A stretch of DNA of 5,033 nucleotides from Lachnospiraceae bacterium (GTDB lineage Bacteria > Bacillota > Clostridia > Lachnospirales > Lachnospiraceae). The translations under genes and the position numbers were made by a program. The stretch lies in assembly GCA_900772675.1 (NCBI GenBank), contig CAAGRM010000138.1, forward strand, positions 1 through 5,033, given 5' to 3'. Every line of letters begins with the position of its first letter. The first letter of the stretch is position 1. The notes under the pieces are model-generated. The model was given only the letters and a program-made list of their open reading frames with translations, ran no database searches and was not told where the DNA came from. Below are positions 1-5,033 of the stretch, one piece after another.

Positions 1-1456
1 ACAGAAAGCTCGGCGGCCGCCACACGGAATCCTTCGGCGCACGGTAGCCGGCGAGCCCTTTTCCGACAAATGGCATCAGATACGGAATTCCAAAGCTCGT
101 AAGCCCTGCAAGATGGCCTGCAAGAAGAAAACTGCCGAGCACCATGCCAAAAATGCCGAGCCATCCGCCAAGGAAAATAAACCCGAATTTCAACAGACGG
201 AACGGAGCCGCAAATTCTTCATTCGGAATTGCCAGCGAGCAGAGCGCAGAAACAGCTACTACAACCACCGTCATCGGGCTGACCAGATTTGCCGAAACTG
301 CCGCATCGCCGATAATCAGACCGCCTACAATCCCAATTGTCCCGCCAAGCGGTCCCGGCATACGCACTCCGGCCTCACGGATCAGTTCAAATGCAAATTC
401 CATAAGCAGAATTTCCAGCATTCCGGGAAATGGAACACCTTTGCGCGCTTCCGCAAATGACAGGAGAAGTTTTGTCGGCAGCACCTGGGTATGAAAGCCT
501 GTCACCGCCAGATATCCACCCGAAATCCACAGAGCCAGAAAAACCGCAATATACCGCAGCAGCCGCTCAAACGAAGCAATCCAAAAATGATGATAACGGT
601 CCTCGCTGACCTTTAAAAAGCTGTCAAACGACGCTGGAAAGAGAATTCCGACCGGAGAATTATCACATAAAAGCAGAATTCTGCCGTCCAGAATTTCCAT
701 CGCCGCGCGATCCGGCCGTTCGGTCGTCTCAAAACACGGAAAAGGAGATTTCCACTGCGGTTCGCAGAGCTGCTCAACCATTCCACTGTCAAAGACACCA
801 TCTGCCTCCCATCCGGCAAGCTGCTTTTTCACACGTTCCAGAAACTTCGGATAAATCAGCTCTTTCTCATAAACCAGAGCCAGAACCGTATCCGAGCGCA
901 CACCAAAATGCATTTCTTCTACTTTCAGACTGGTCGTCCGCAGTCGTTTTCGAACGAGTGCTGTGTTTGTTTTGACAGAATCGGAAAAACCTTCGTTGGA
1001 GCCGCGCAGCACCTTCTCCGACTCTGCTTTCTGCACTCCCATGCTGGGATAGCCCTTCGAACCGATTTTGACTGCGCGGTCATAGCGATCCACAAAAAGA
1101 ACGGCATTTCCCGCAAGCATGGAAGCAAACGCAGCTTCCATGGTATCAAATTCCAGTGCATCCGAGATTCCGAGCTGATTTTCCGAGAGAAACTTCGGGA
1201 TCTCTGCCTCTGGCACCTCCATCAGACGATTTAACAGCTTCCCGATCACGGAATCCTTCAACGTAACGCAGCTCACTGCCACTTCTACATAGATCAGCAG
1301 CGCACCGATTCCTCCCGTTTTGCCGAGTTTCATCGGGCGTATCTGAATATCATCGCAATTTTCACACCATACACGGATCACACTCTCATTTTCCGCCAGT
1401 GTAAGCGAAATCTGCGTTTTCTCATTTCGACTGCTTTTTTCCTTCTCTTGTTCCAT
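1..1456 (-). CDS. Spore germination protein, GerA family (GerAA/GerKA-type receptor subunit), partial: C-terminus beyond left edge
   Basis: This is subunit A of a Ger-type germinant receptor, an inner-membrane complex of dormant spores that senses nutrients and triggers germination. Reading from ATG 1456 gives 485 uninterrupted codons and no stop before the edge. Relatives are usually about 480-540 residues, so only a short tail should be missing. Residues 1-290 form the soluble N-terminal region, with the family motifs FVDRYDRAVKIGSKGYP (121-137), RGSNEGFSDSVKTNTALVRK (151-170) and TERPDRAAMEILDGRI (245-260). The rest is membranous, with hydrophobic stretches near 300-320, 345-362, 370-410 and 422-462. 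It carries the hallmark LPTKLLLSFAEARKGVPFPG (326-345), then EAGVRMPGPLGGTIGIVGGL and SFGIPYLMPF. The start is fixed by an AGGAGG 8 bases upstream. GerB and GerC partners may follow outside the window. A terminator separates it from the upstream regulator, so it should have its own promoter, probably a forespore one, but I could not recognise a sigma-G site. Family assignment is very secure; the germinant is unknown. Confidence 0.95.
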   Translation of the reverse strand, partial: MEQEKEKSSRNEKTQISLTLAENESVIRVWCENCDDIQIRPMKLGKTGGIGALLIYVEVAVSCVTLKDSVIGKLLNRLMEVPEAEIPKFLSENQLGISDALEFDTMEAAFASMLAGNAVLFVDRYDRAVKIGSKGYPSMGVQKAESEKVLRGSNEGFSDSVKTNTALVRKRLRTTSLKVEEMHFGVRSDTVLALVYEKELIYPKFLERVKKQLAGWEADGVFDSGMVEQLCEPQWKSPFPCFETTERPDRAAMEILDGRILLLCDNSPVGILFPASFDSFLKVSEDRYHHFWIASFERLLRYIAVFLALWISGGYLAVTGFHTQVLPTKLLLSFAEARKGVPFPGMLEILLMEFAFELIREAGVRMPGPLGGTIGIVGGLIIGDAAVSANLVSPMTVVVVAVSALCSLAIPNEEFAAPFRLLKFGFIFLGGWLGIFGMVLGSFLLAGHLAGLTSFGIPYLMPFVGKGLAGYRAPKDSVWRPPSFL

Positions 1457-1464
1457 GCCTGCGC

Positions 1465-1470
1465 CCTCCT
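1465..1470 (-). promoter_or_regulatory. Ribosome binding site of the ger gene
   Basis: A perfect AGGAGG on the minus strand lies 8 bases before ATG 1456 and decides that start. A second purine-rich copy, GGGAGG, sits just upstream at 1474-1479. Confidence 0.85.
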
Positions 1471-1530
1471 TTTCCTCCCTTTGAAAGCTTCTAAAAGAAC
1501 CAGGAGGAGAAACATATTTGCAAAATTCCA

Positions 1531-1576
1531 CAAAAAAAACATTCTGTCACGTTTTTTTACTCCGTAACAGAATGTT
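1531..1576 (-). terminator. Intrinsic terminator of the ispE-GntR unit
   Basis: The arms 1538-1551 and 1563-1576 form a 14-bp stem in the minus-strand RNA. Every position pairs; one pair, 1548 with 1566, is a G-U wobble. The loop is 11 bases. The stem runs straight into a run of seven to eight U (complement of the A-run at 1532-1539, the last two of which are in the stem). It begins 48 bases after the stop codon of the regulator. The stem is AT-rich, but the uninterrupted U-run makes a minus-strand terminator the natural reading. In the plus direction the arm is followed only by a broken T-run, and no plus gene ends there. Confidence 0.85.
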
Positions 1577-1624
1577 CCTTTTTCGAAATTTTATACACTT
1601 GCAACGATTCAGAGCCATGCGCTT

Positions 1625-2338
1625 TTATTTTTCTTCCACACCTGTCATACTCTGATGATGTACGGTCTGCATAATACTCTCCTGCTGCCGCTCGATATGC
1701 TCGCGGATCATCTTCTGTGCGCCCGCAAGATCCCGCTTTTTCACACGTTCATAGAGGGCATCATGCTCCTCTACCAGAGAACGTCGGGATTTTACGTCCT
1801 TTAAATATTCAATCCGGTAACGGTACATTTGCTCCCGCAGATTGTTCAGCAGCTGAATCAGGCGCTCGTTGTTCGTCGCCTGGTAAATTACATCATGGAA
1901 TGCCACATCTGCCTGTGCAAGCTTCTGCAGATCATCCGTCTCTGTTGTTTCCAGCATTTGTTCAAAGCTGCGCGATGCCTGATAGAGCTTCTGCAGCTCG
2001 CTCTCTGTAATCCGCTGGCACGCCAGTTTTACCGCCAGCTCCTCCAGTCCAAGCCGCACCTCCAGCACATCGTTCAGATCTTTTTCCGTGATCTGCGCCA
2101 CCTGTGCACCCTTCCGCGGCACCATATTTACAAGCCCATCCAGTTCCAGCATGCGGATCGCTTCACGGATCGGTGTGCGTGAAACGCCAAGCTGATTTGC
2201 CAGCCGGATTTCCATAAGCCGCTCTCCCGGCTTTAACTCTCCGCGCAAAATCGCCTGCCGCAGCGTGCGGAACACGACATCGCGCAGCGGAAGGTACTGG
2301 TAATCTTCCATCTGCAGGTCTAATTCATTTTTTGCCAT
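1625..2338 (-). CDS. GntR-family transcriptional regulator, FadR subfamily (FCD domain)
   Basis: This is a cytoplasmic DNA-binding regulator of 237 residues, a normal length for the FadR/FCD group. Residues about 15-82 are the winged helix: the helix-turn-helix LANQLGVSRTPIREAIRML (46-64) carries the family signature SRTPIREA, and PRKGAQV (74-80) is the wing. Residues about 88-220 form the all-helical FCD effector domain. Its usual metal-site residues are present as Asp144 and His148 (ADVAFHD), His192 (EEHDAL) and His214 (REHIER), so metal-assisted binding of a small carboxylate-type ligand is likely. The ligand and targets cannot be read from sequence. The gene overlaps the end of ispE by 14 bases and has its own GGGAGGT site inside ispE, so the two are co-transcribed and probably translationally coupled. 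A terminator follows it. It may regulate its own operon, nearby genes or distant ones; position alone does not decide. Confidence 0.95.
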   Translation of the reverse strand: MAKNELDLQMEDYQYLPLRDVVFRTLRQAILRGELKPGERLMEIRLANQLGVSRTPIREAIRMLELDGLVNMVPRKGAQVAQITEKDLNDVLEVRLGLEELAVKLACQRITESELQKLYQASRSFEQMLETTETDDLQKLAQADVAFHDVIYQATNNERLIQLLNNLREQMYRYRIEYLKDVKSRRSLVEEHDALYERVKKRDLAGAQKMIREHIERQQESIMQTVHHQSMTGVEEK

Positions 2339-3206
2339 TCTTCGTACCTCCCGGTTTCGATACTGTCGTCAGAAATGTCTGTTTCGACAATCCGCTTATT
2401 TTTAACTGATCCCGTGCAAATTCCGCTTTCTCGGGATCATCGAAAATGCCGAATACAGTCGGTCCGCTGCCGCTCATCATTGCATTGACTGCGCCGTTTT
2501 TCATCATCTGCGCCTTGATTTGATCGATCACCGGATAAGCCGGACACGTCACGGATTCGAGTACATTTCCCATGCGGTCCGTGATGCCGTACAGATCGTG
2601 ATTCCGGATTGCCTGTACCATGCCATCGATGTCGGGATGGTCTGTCACCTCATCAAGATGCAGGTTTCCATAGACAAATTTCGTCGAAACATTGATGCCT
2701 GGTTTTCCGATCAGCACGTAGCACATCGGTACGCCGGGAAGGGATGTCAGCCTTTCGCCGATTCCTTCTGCCAGCGCTGTACCGCGCATCACACAGTACG
2801 GAACATCCGCACCGATCTGCACACCCCGCTCCATCAGCTGGCGTTTGGTCAAACCAAGCTGAAACATGCGGTTAATTCCTACCAGTGCTGCTGCCGCATC
2901 CGAGCTTCCGCCCGCCATGCCGGCCGCTACCGGGATAAATTTTGTCAGATTCATATCAACGCCCTGACGGATATCAAATTCATCCATCAGAAGCTTGGCC
3001 GCTTTGTATACGAGATTTCCGTCATTACACGGAAGGAACGGCAGATTTGTTGTAAGCCGGATGCCAGGCTCTTTACTCTCTTTGATTTCCAGCTGATCGT
3101 ACATCTGGATCGTCTGCATTACCATGCGGACTTCATGGTAACCATCCTCTCTTTTTCCGGTCACATCAAGACCAAGATTTATTTTTGCAAGCGCACGCAG
3201 TTTCAT
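2325..3206 (-). CDS. ispE: 4-diphosphocytidyl-2-C-methyl-D-erythritol kinase
   Basis: IspE is a cytoplasmic GHMP-family kinase. It uses ATP to phosphorylate the 2-hydroxyl of CDP-methylerythritol, a middle step of the MEP pathway to isopentenyl diphosphate. From ATG 3206 the protein has 293 residues, close to the family norm. The N-terminal AKIN (7-10) includes Lys8, and DGYHEV follows at 21-26. The glycine-rich ATP loop PVAAGMAGGSSDAAAAL spans 92-108. GADVPY (132-137) holds the expected catalytic Asp134, and SGSGPTVFG (245-253) is the C-terminal GHMP motif. All expected key residues are present, so it should be active. A GTG four codons upstream (3218) is in frame, but AGGTGG sits 8 bases before ATG 3206 and overlaps that GTG, so the ATG is preferred; it also matches the usual N-terminus. 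ispE is the first gene of the unit, with its own promoter, and overlaps the downstream GntR gene by 14 bases. Confidence 0.97.
   Translation of the reverse strand: MKLRALAKINLGLDVTGKREDGYHEVRMVMQTIQMYDQLEIKESKEPGIRLTTNLPFLPCNDGNLVYKAAKLLMDEFDIRQGVDMNLTKFIPVAAGMAGGSSDAAAALVGINRMFQLGLTKRQLMERGVQIGADVPYCVMRGTALAEGIGERLTSLPGVPMCYVLIGKPGINVSTKFVYGNLHLDEVTDHPDIDGMVQAIRNHDLYGITDRMGNVLESVTCPAYPVIDQIKAQMMKNGAVNAMMSGSGPTVFGIFDDPEKAEFARDQLKISGLSKQTFLTTVSKPGGTKNGKK
2346..2352 (-). promoter_or_regulatory. Ribosome binding site of the GntR regulator, inside ispE
   Basis: GGGAGGT on the minus strand is 7 bases before ATG 2338 and lies within the last codons of ispE. It fixes the regulator start and explains reinitiation across the 14-base overlap. 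Confidence 0.8.
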
Positions 3207-3214
3207 CGTAAGCA

Positions 3215-3220
3215 CCACCT
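3215..3220 (-). promoter_or_regulatory. Ribosome binding site of ispE
   Basis: AGGTGG, one mismatch from AGGAGG, lies 8 bases before ATG 3206 on the minus strand. It decides for that ATG over the in-frame GTG at 3218, which would lie within the site. Confidence 0.7.
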
Positions 3221-3245
3221 TCGGTAATGTTTTTTGTATACATAG

Positions 3246-3274
3246 ATATTAATGGATTTTTCTTCTATTTTCAA
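3246..3274 (-). promoter_or_regulatory. Predicted sigma-A promoter of ispE
   Basis: On the minus strand TTGAAA (3269-3274, five of six consensus bases) is followed after exactly 17 bases by TAATAT (3246-3251, four of six). Transcription would start near 3239, giving a leader of about 33 bases before ATG 3206. The surroundings are AT-rich. It is the best-spaced minus-strand candidate in the gap, but is unproven. Confidence 0.6.
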
Positions 3275-3388
3275 GCGTTATCTTCTGTTTTTGTACATAA
3301 TTTTATACAATTCAGGTAACGATTCAACAGTCTTAAACGTGTAGGCATAAACGGTGGCTGAGGGAAACGAACAAGAGCAAAATAAGAG

Positions 3389-3417
3389 TTTACGAACCAG
3401 TCGAAACTTGCTATAAT
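3389..3417 (+). promoter_or_regulatory. Predicted sigma-A promoter upstream of azlC
   Basis: TTTACG (3389-3394, four of six) is followed after 17 bases by a perfect TATAAT (3412-3417). The start point would be near 3424, some 277 bases before azlC. It diverges from the ispE promoter about 115 bases away. It could drive azlCD with a long leader, or an independent small RNA; I see no strong terminator between it and azlC, which favours the leader reading. Confidence 0.55.
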
Positions 3418-3423
3418 TTTCAC

Positions 3424-3700
3424 CAGATACCAGGGGTAAAAGATCAAAAAGCCGGTGCAAGCTCGCTTGCAAGAGGATTTGTGATCTCTTGTCCCGCCAA
3501 AAACATGAGTAAGTAGCCATTTTTTGAAGAAAAAAGAGCGGATTACGAATGTTTTTGAAGATTGCGAGAGTGCAAAGCACGTAGCAATCTGGTGCCAGAG
3601 CGTGTCTGAAAAAGACTTTTCGTAGGCCGCGAATCCCAGATTACGGAAAGGTTTCTCAAACAAACTCTGATTTTTACGCAGGAGAAGGAAGTAATTTTTT
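3424..3700 (+). other. Long structured 5' leader of azlCD, or part of an unrecognised intergenic element
   Basis: This stretch has no convincing gene and differs from its neighbours in having a lower GC content and many short inverted repeats. Hairpins seen: TGCAA/TTGCA at 3456-3471; CAAGAG-bulge-AT/ATCTCTTG at 3470-3491; T6/A6 at 3520-3535; GATTGC/GCAATC with an inner GTGC/GCAC at 3560-3589; TCTGG/CCAGA at 3588-3599; GTCT/AGAC at 3604-3616. Some exclude each other: AATCTGG (3586-3592) can instead pair with CCAGATT (3636-3642), and CTCTTG (3486-3491) can instead pair imperfectly with CATGAG (3504-3509). I find no T-box signature sequence, no recognised riboswitch core and no clear hairpin-plus-U-run attenuator. 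Candidates are a regulatory leader, a small RNA or a copy of an interspersed repeat. The minus-strand reading frames here start at poor codons without ribosome binding sites. Confidence 0.4.
3684..3691 (+). promoter_or_regulatory. Ribosome binding site of azlC
   Basis: GAAGGAAG ends 9 bases before ATG 3701, and a GGAG just upstream (3681-3684) adds to it. It is weaker than the other sites in the window, and a run of six T separates it from the start. Confidence 0.55.
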
Positions 3701-4444
3701 ATGAGTTCACAAAGATCTTATTCATTTTCCCGCCAGGTTCTGATCAACGGAATCCGCGATGGTATTCCGATCGGGCTTGGCTATTTTGCGGTCTCGTTTT
3801 CGCTCGGCATTGCGGCGCGTAAGGCAGGTCTTAGTCCTTTTCAGGGCTTTCTCGCCAGTCTTTTTAACAATGCTTCCGCCGGAGAATACGCCGCCTTTAC
3901 ACTGATTGCCGCCAATGCAGGCTATCTGCAGGTCGCCATCATTACGCTCATCGCCAATGCGCGGTATCTGCTGATGAGCTGTGCGCTTGCCCAGCGTTTT
4001 TCACTGGACACGCCGTTTTTCCACCGTTTTCTCATTGGTTACGATGTGACGGATGAACTGTTCGGCATCACAATCGCGCGCCCGGGCTGGCTGAATCCGT
4101 ATTATACGTACGGCGCCATTCTCGTCGCTGCTCCCGCGTGGTCGATCGGCACGGCACTTGGCATTATTGCCGGAAATCTGCTGCCGCTGCGCGCTGTCAG
4201 TGCCTTAAGTGTGGCGCTGTATGGCATGTTCCTTGCGATCATCATTCCCCCGGCGCGAAAAAGCCGTGTGGTAGCGGGTCTTGTTGCCGTCAGCTTTTTC
4301 TTAAGCTTTATCTGCAACTATCTCCCGGGCATCTCCACTCTCTCCGACGGAACCAGAACGATTCTGCTCACCGTTCTGATTTCCTGCGCCGGAGCTATCC
4401 TGTTCCCGGTAAAGACAGAGGAGGAAAACGCTGATGTACAATAA
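3701..4444 (+). CDS. azlC: AzlC-family branched-chain amino acid exporter, large subunit
   Basis: This is the large inner-membrane subunit of the two-part AzlCD exporter, which in characterised relatives moves branched-chain amino acids or their analogues out of the cell. The protein is 247 residues, typical of the family. After a short basic N-terminus comes the signature GIRDGIPIGLGYFAVSFSLG (17-36) and then RKAGLSP (40-46). Further family landmarks are NARYLLMS (86-93) and the YDVTDELF segment (114-121). Hydrophobic segments cover about 22-38, 62-98, 135-160, 165-182, 190-206 and 218-235. The charged tail KTEEENADVQ is cytoplasmic by inference. It overlaps azlD by 11 bases, so the two form a coupled operon. 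A promoter near 3400 and a long leader suggest regulation before translation. The exact substrate is not settled by sequence. Confidence 0.93.
   Translation: MSSQRSYSFSRQVLINGIRDGIPIGLGYFAVSFSLGIAARKAGLSPFQGFLASLFNNASAGEYAAFTLIAANAGYLQVAIITLIANARYLLMSCALAQRFSLDTPFFHRFLIGYDVTDELFGITIARPGWLNPYYTYGAILVAAPAWSIGTALGIIAGNLLPLRAVSALSVALYGMFLAIIIPPARKSRVVAGLVAVSFFLSFICNYLPGISTLSDGTRTILLTVLISCAGAILFPVKTEEENADVQ
4419..4424 (+). promoter_or_regulatory. Ribosome binding site of azlD, inside azlC
   Basis: A perfect AGGAGG lies 9 bases before ATG 4434 and within the last codons of azlC, supporting that start and coupled translation of the pair. Confidence 0.8.
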
Positions 4445-4736
4445 TTATATTTATATCGCCGTCATGGCCCTGGTTTCCTACACCATCCGGATTCTGCCGC
4501 TGACGCTGATCCGGAAGCCGATTAAAAATCAGTTTATTCAGTCGTTTCTGTACTACGTTCCATACGTGACGCTGTCCGTCATGACCTTCCCGGCGATCGT
4601 TCATGCAACACAGAGCCCTGTTTCCGGCGCACTCGCACTTGTTGTCGGCATCGCAGCCGCATGGTTCGGTGCAAGCCTGTTTCAGGTTTCGGTGGCATGC
4701 TGTGCCGTGGTGTTTGTGATTGAATTGTTTTTGTAA
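4434..4736 (+). CDS. azlD: AzlD-family branched-chain amino acid exporter, small subunit
   Basis: This is the small membrane partner of AzlC, 100 residues long as expected. It has about four hydrophobic segments (roughly 5-16, 38-57, 62-78 and 82-99). It shows the family pattern TIRILP (17-22), with an arginine and a proline in the first membrane region, and FLYYVPYVTLSVMTFPAI (38-55). The start ATG 4434 lies 11 bases before the end of azlC and has a perfect AGGAGG. The gene ends with a hydrophobic ELFL just before its stop codon, so there is no soluble tail. It is the last gene of the plus-strand operon and converges on the hydrolase gene from the right. AzlC and AzlD are expected to work only together. 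Confidence 0.92.
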   Translation: MYNNYIYIAVMALVSYTIRILPLTLIRKPIKNQFIQSFLYYVPYVTLSVMTFPAIVHATQSPVSGALALVVGIAAAWFGASLFQVSVACCAVVFVIELFL

Positions 4737-4741
4737 ATAAA

Positions 4742-4761
4742 TTTTTCCGAATATGGAAAAA
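4742..4761 (+). other. Small AT-rich hairpin just after azlD
   Basis: TTTTTCC (4742-4748) and GGAAAAA (4755-4761) are perfect complements around a six-base loop. It starts 5 bases after the azlD stop and directly abuts the large hairpin at 4762-4803. It may help end azlCD transcripts or protect their 3' end. Its A-run also supplies the U-run of the minus-strand terminator. Confidence 0.5.
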
Positions 4762-4803
4762 CGGGCTGTCCATGGGAAGAACTCTGCTTCCCTGGGCAGC
4801 CCG
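4757..4803 (-). terminator. Strong intrinsic terminator between azlD and the convergent hydrolase gene
   Basis: The arms 4762-4779 and 4787-4803 form a GC-rich stem of 17 pairs with one extra base in the left arm and a seven-base loop. One pair (4769 with the G opposite) is G-U in the plus-strand RNA and A-C mismatched in the minus one. In the minus direction the stem follows the stop codon of the hydrolase gene by 16 bases and ends in five U (complement of 4757-4761), a classic arrangement. In the plus direction the stem lies 25 bases after azlD, but only a broken, T-rich stretch follows, so termination of azlCD here is likely but weaker. Confidence 0.85.
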
Positions 4804-4819
4804 CGTTGATTCTTTCTTG

Positions 4820-5033
4820 TTACTCTGCTTTTCTGAAATGATATACGCTGACCGAAGCCGCCGGCAATGCAATCTGGAAGGAGTCTTTTTCCCGTGCAGG
4901 TGCTTTTCCTTCTTTGCAGCGGACACGGTTCGGATGTTTCACATCGTTGTAGTTCTGCGGATCTTTGGAATTCAGTGTTTTTGCATCAACAAATTCCGGA
5001 CACTGTTTGAATTTCAGCTCGATTTTTTTTGAT
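4820..5033 (-). CDS. C-terminal end of a glycoside hydrolase, probably an alpha-L-arabinofuranosidase (GH51-like), partial
   Basis: The last 70 codons of a gene enter from the right edge and end at TAA (4820-4822). The frame is intact. The segment has the look of the C-terminal beta-sandwich of GH51-type arabinofuranosidases, enzymes that release arabinose from arabinan or arabinoxylan fragments. It reads EFVDAKTLNSKDPQNYNDV, then HPNRV, and closes with the strand pattern IALPAASVSVYHFR. Relatives commonly end with a title such as T-L-t-x-x-D, a Asn-rich turn, P-x-x-V, and then LP-x-x-SV plus a hydrophobic strand. The catalytic domain is outside the window, so the family call rests on this tail alone; another hydrolase with a similar C-terminal sandwich is possible. 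A strong terminator follows 16 bases after the stop, so this is the last gene of its unit. It shares no evident function with azlCD. Confidence 0.6.
   Translation of the reverse strand, partial: SKKIELKFKQCPEFVDAKTLNSKDPQNYNDVKHPNRVRCKEGKAPAREKDSFQIALPAASVSVYHFRKAE

Noticed and set aside
113..1234. Several open frames of 68-116 codons on both strands in the first 1.2 kb
   Set aside because: All lie within the long minus-strand ger reading frame, which shows GerA-family motifs from end to end.
3206..3218. GTG at 3218 as the ispE start, adding four residues
   Set aside because: The AGGTGG site overlaps this GTG and is ideally spaced for ATG 3206, and IspE proteins normally begin just before the AKIN motif.
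2520..3227. Plus-strand open frame of 235 codons opposite ispE
   Set aside because: It is a mirror frame of ispE, which has all the GHMP kinase motifs; the plus-strand product is rich in His and Cys, matches nothing I recognise and has no supporting start signal.
3271..3663. Minus-strand open frame of 130 codons between ispE and azlC (and a second, 100-codon frame at 3278-3580)
   Set aside because: The longer frame starts with TTG, has no ribosome binding site, lies over the ispE -35 element and the structured non-coding region, and its composition (many Phe, Cys, Trp) looks like translated non-coding DNA. The two frames overlap each other, so both cannot be real.
3424..3700. T-box leader in front of azlC
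   Set aside because: An amino-acid-responsive T-box would be plausible for this gene, but the conserved T-box sequence AGGGUGGNACCGCG and a terminator/antiterminator pair are not present.
4579..5032. Frames of 86 and 115 codons around the azlD end and the hydrolase tail
   Set aside because: They run through the terminator hairpin and across the opposite coding ends, and have no motifs; the minus frame ending at 4820 explains the right edge better.

Overview
The window looks like an ordinary chromosomal stretch from a spore-forming Clostridia member, most likely a Lachnospiraceae-type gut bacterium. The reasons are a GerA-family spore germinant-receptor gene, Firmicutes-style AGGAGG ribosome binding sites on almost every gene, medium GC content, and (from general knowledge) a gene set typical of that family. 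The genus cannot be fixed from the sequence.

Left part, minus strand, in transcription order from about 3240 down to 1: a sigma-A-like promoter (3246-3274) drives ispE (MEP isoprenoid pathway kinase). ispE overlaps by 14 bases a GntR/FadR-type regulator with an FCD ligand domain, and a hairpin plus U-run (1531-1576) ends the unit. After that terminator lies a separate GerA-type germinant-receptor subunit, which is open through the left edge (485 codons seen, no stop).

Middle: a gene-free stretch of roughly 490 bases (3207-3700) separates the divergent ispE and azlC genes. It holds the ispE promoter, a good plus-strand promoter (3389-3417) and a leader of about 280 bases rich in short, partly mutually exclusive hairpins. 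This is the least explained part of the window.

Right part, plus strand: azlC and azlD overlap by 11 bases and encode the two membrane subunits of a branched-chain amino acid exporter. They converge on a minus-strand gene whose last 70 codons enter from the right edge. Its sequence resembles the C-terminal beta-sandwich end of an alpha-L-arabinofuranosidase-type glycoside hydrolase. A strong hairpin (4762-4803) lies between the convergent genes; its U-run faces the minus strand, so it mainly terminates the hydrolase gene.

No mobile element, CRISPR array, tRNA or rRNA was seen. I found no convincing new multi-gene system. The points worth a second look are the structured azlC leader, the isoprenoid-kinase/FCD-regulator coupling, and the partial hydrolase.
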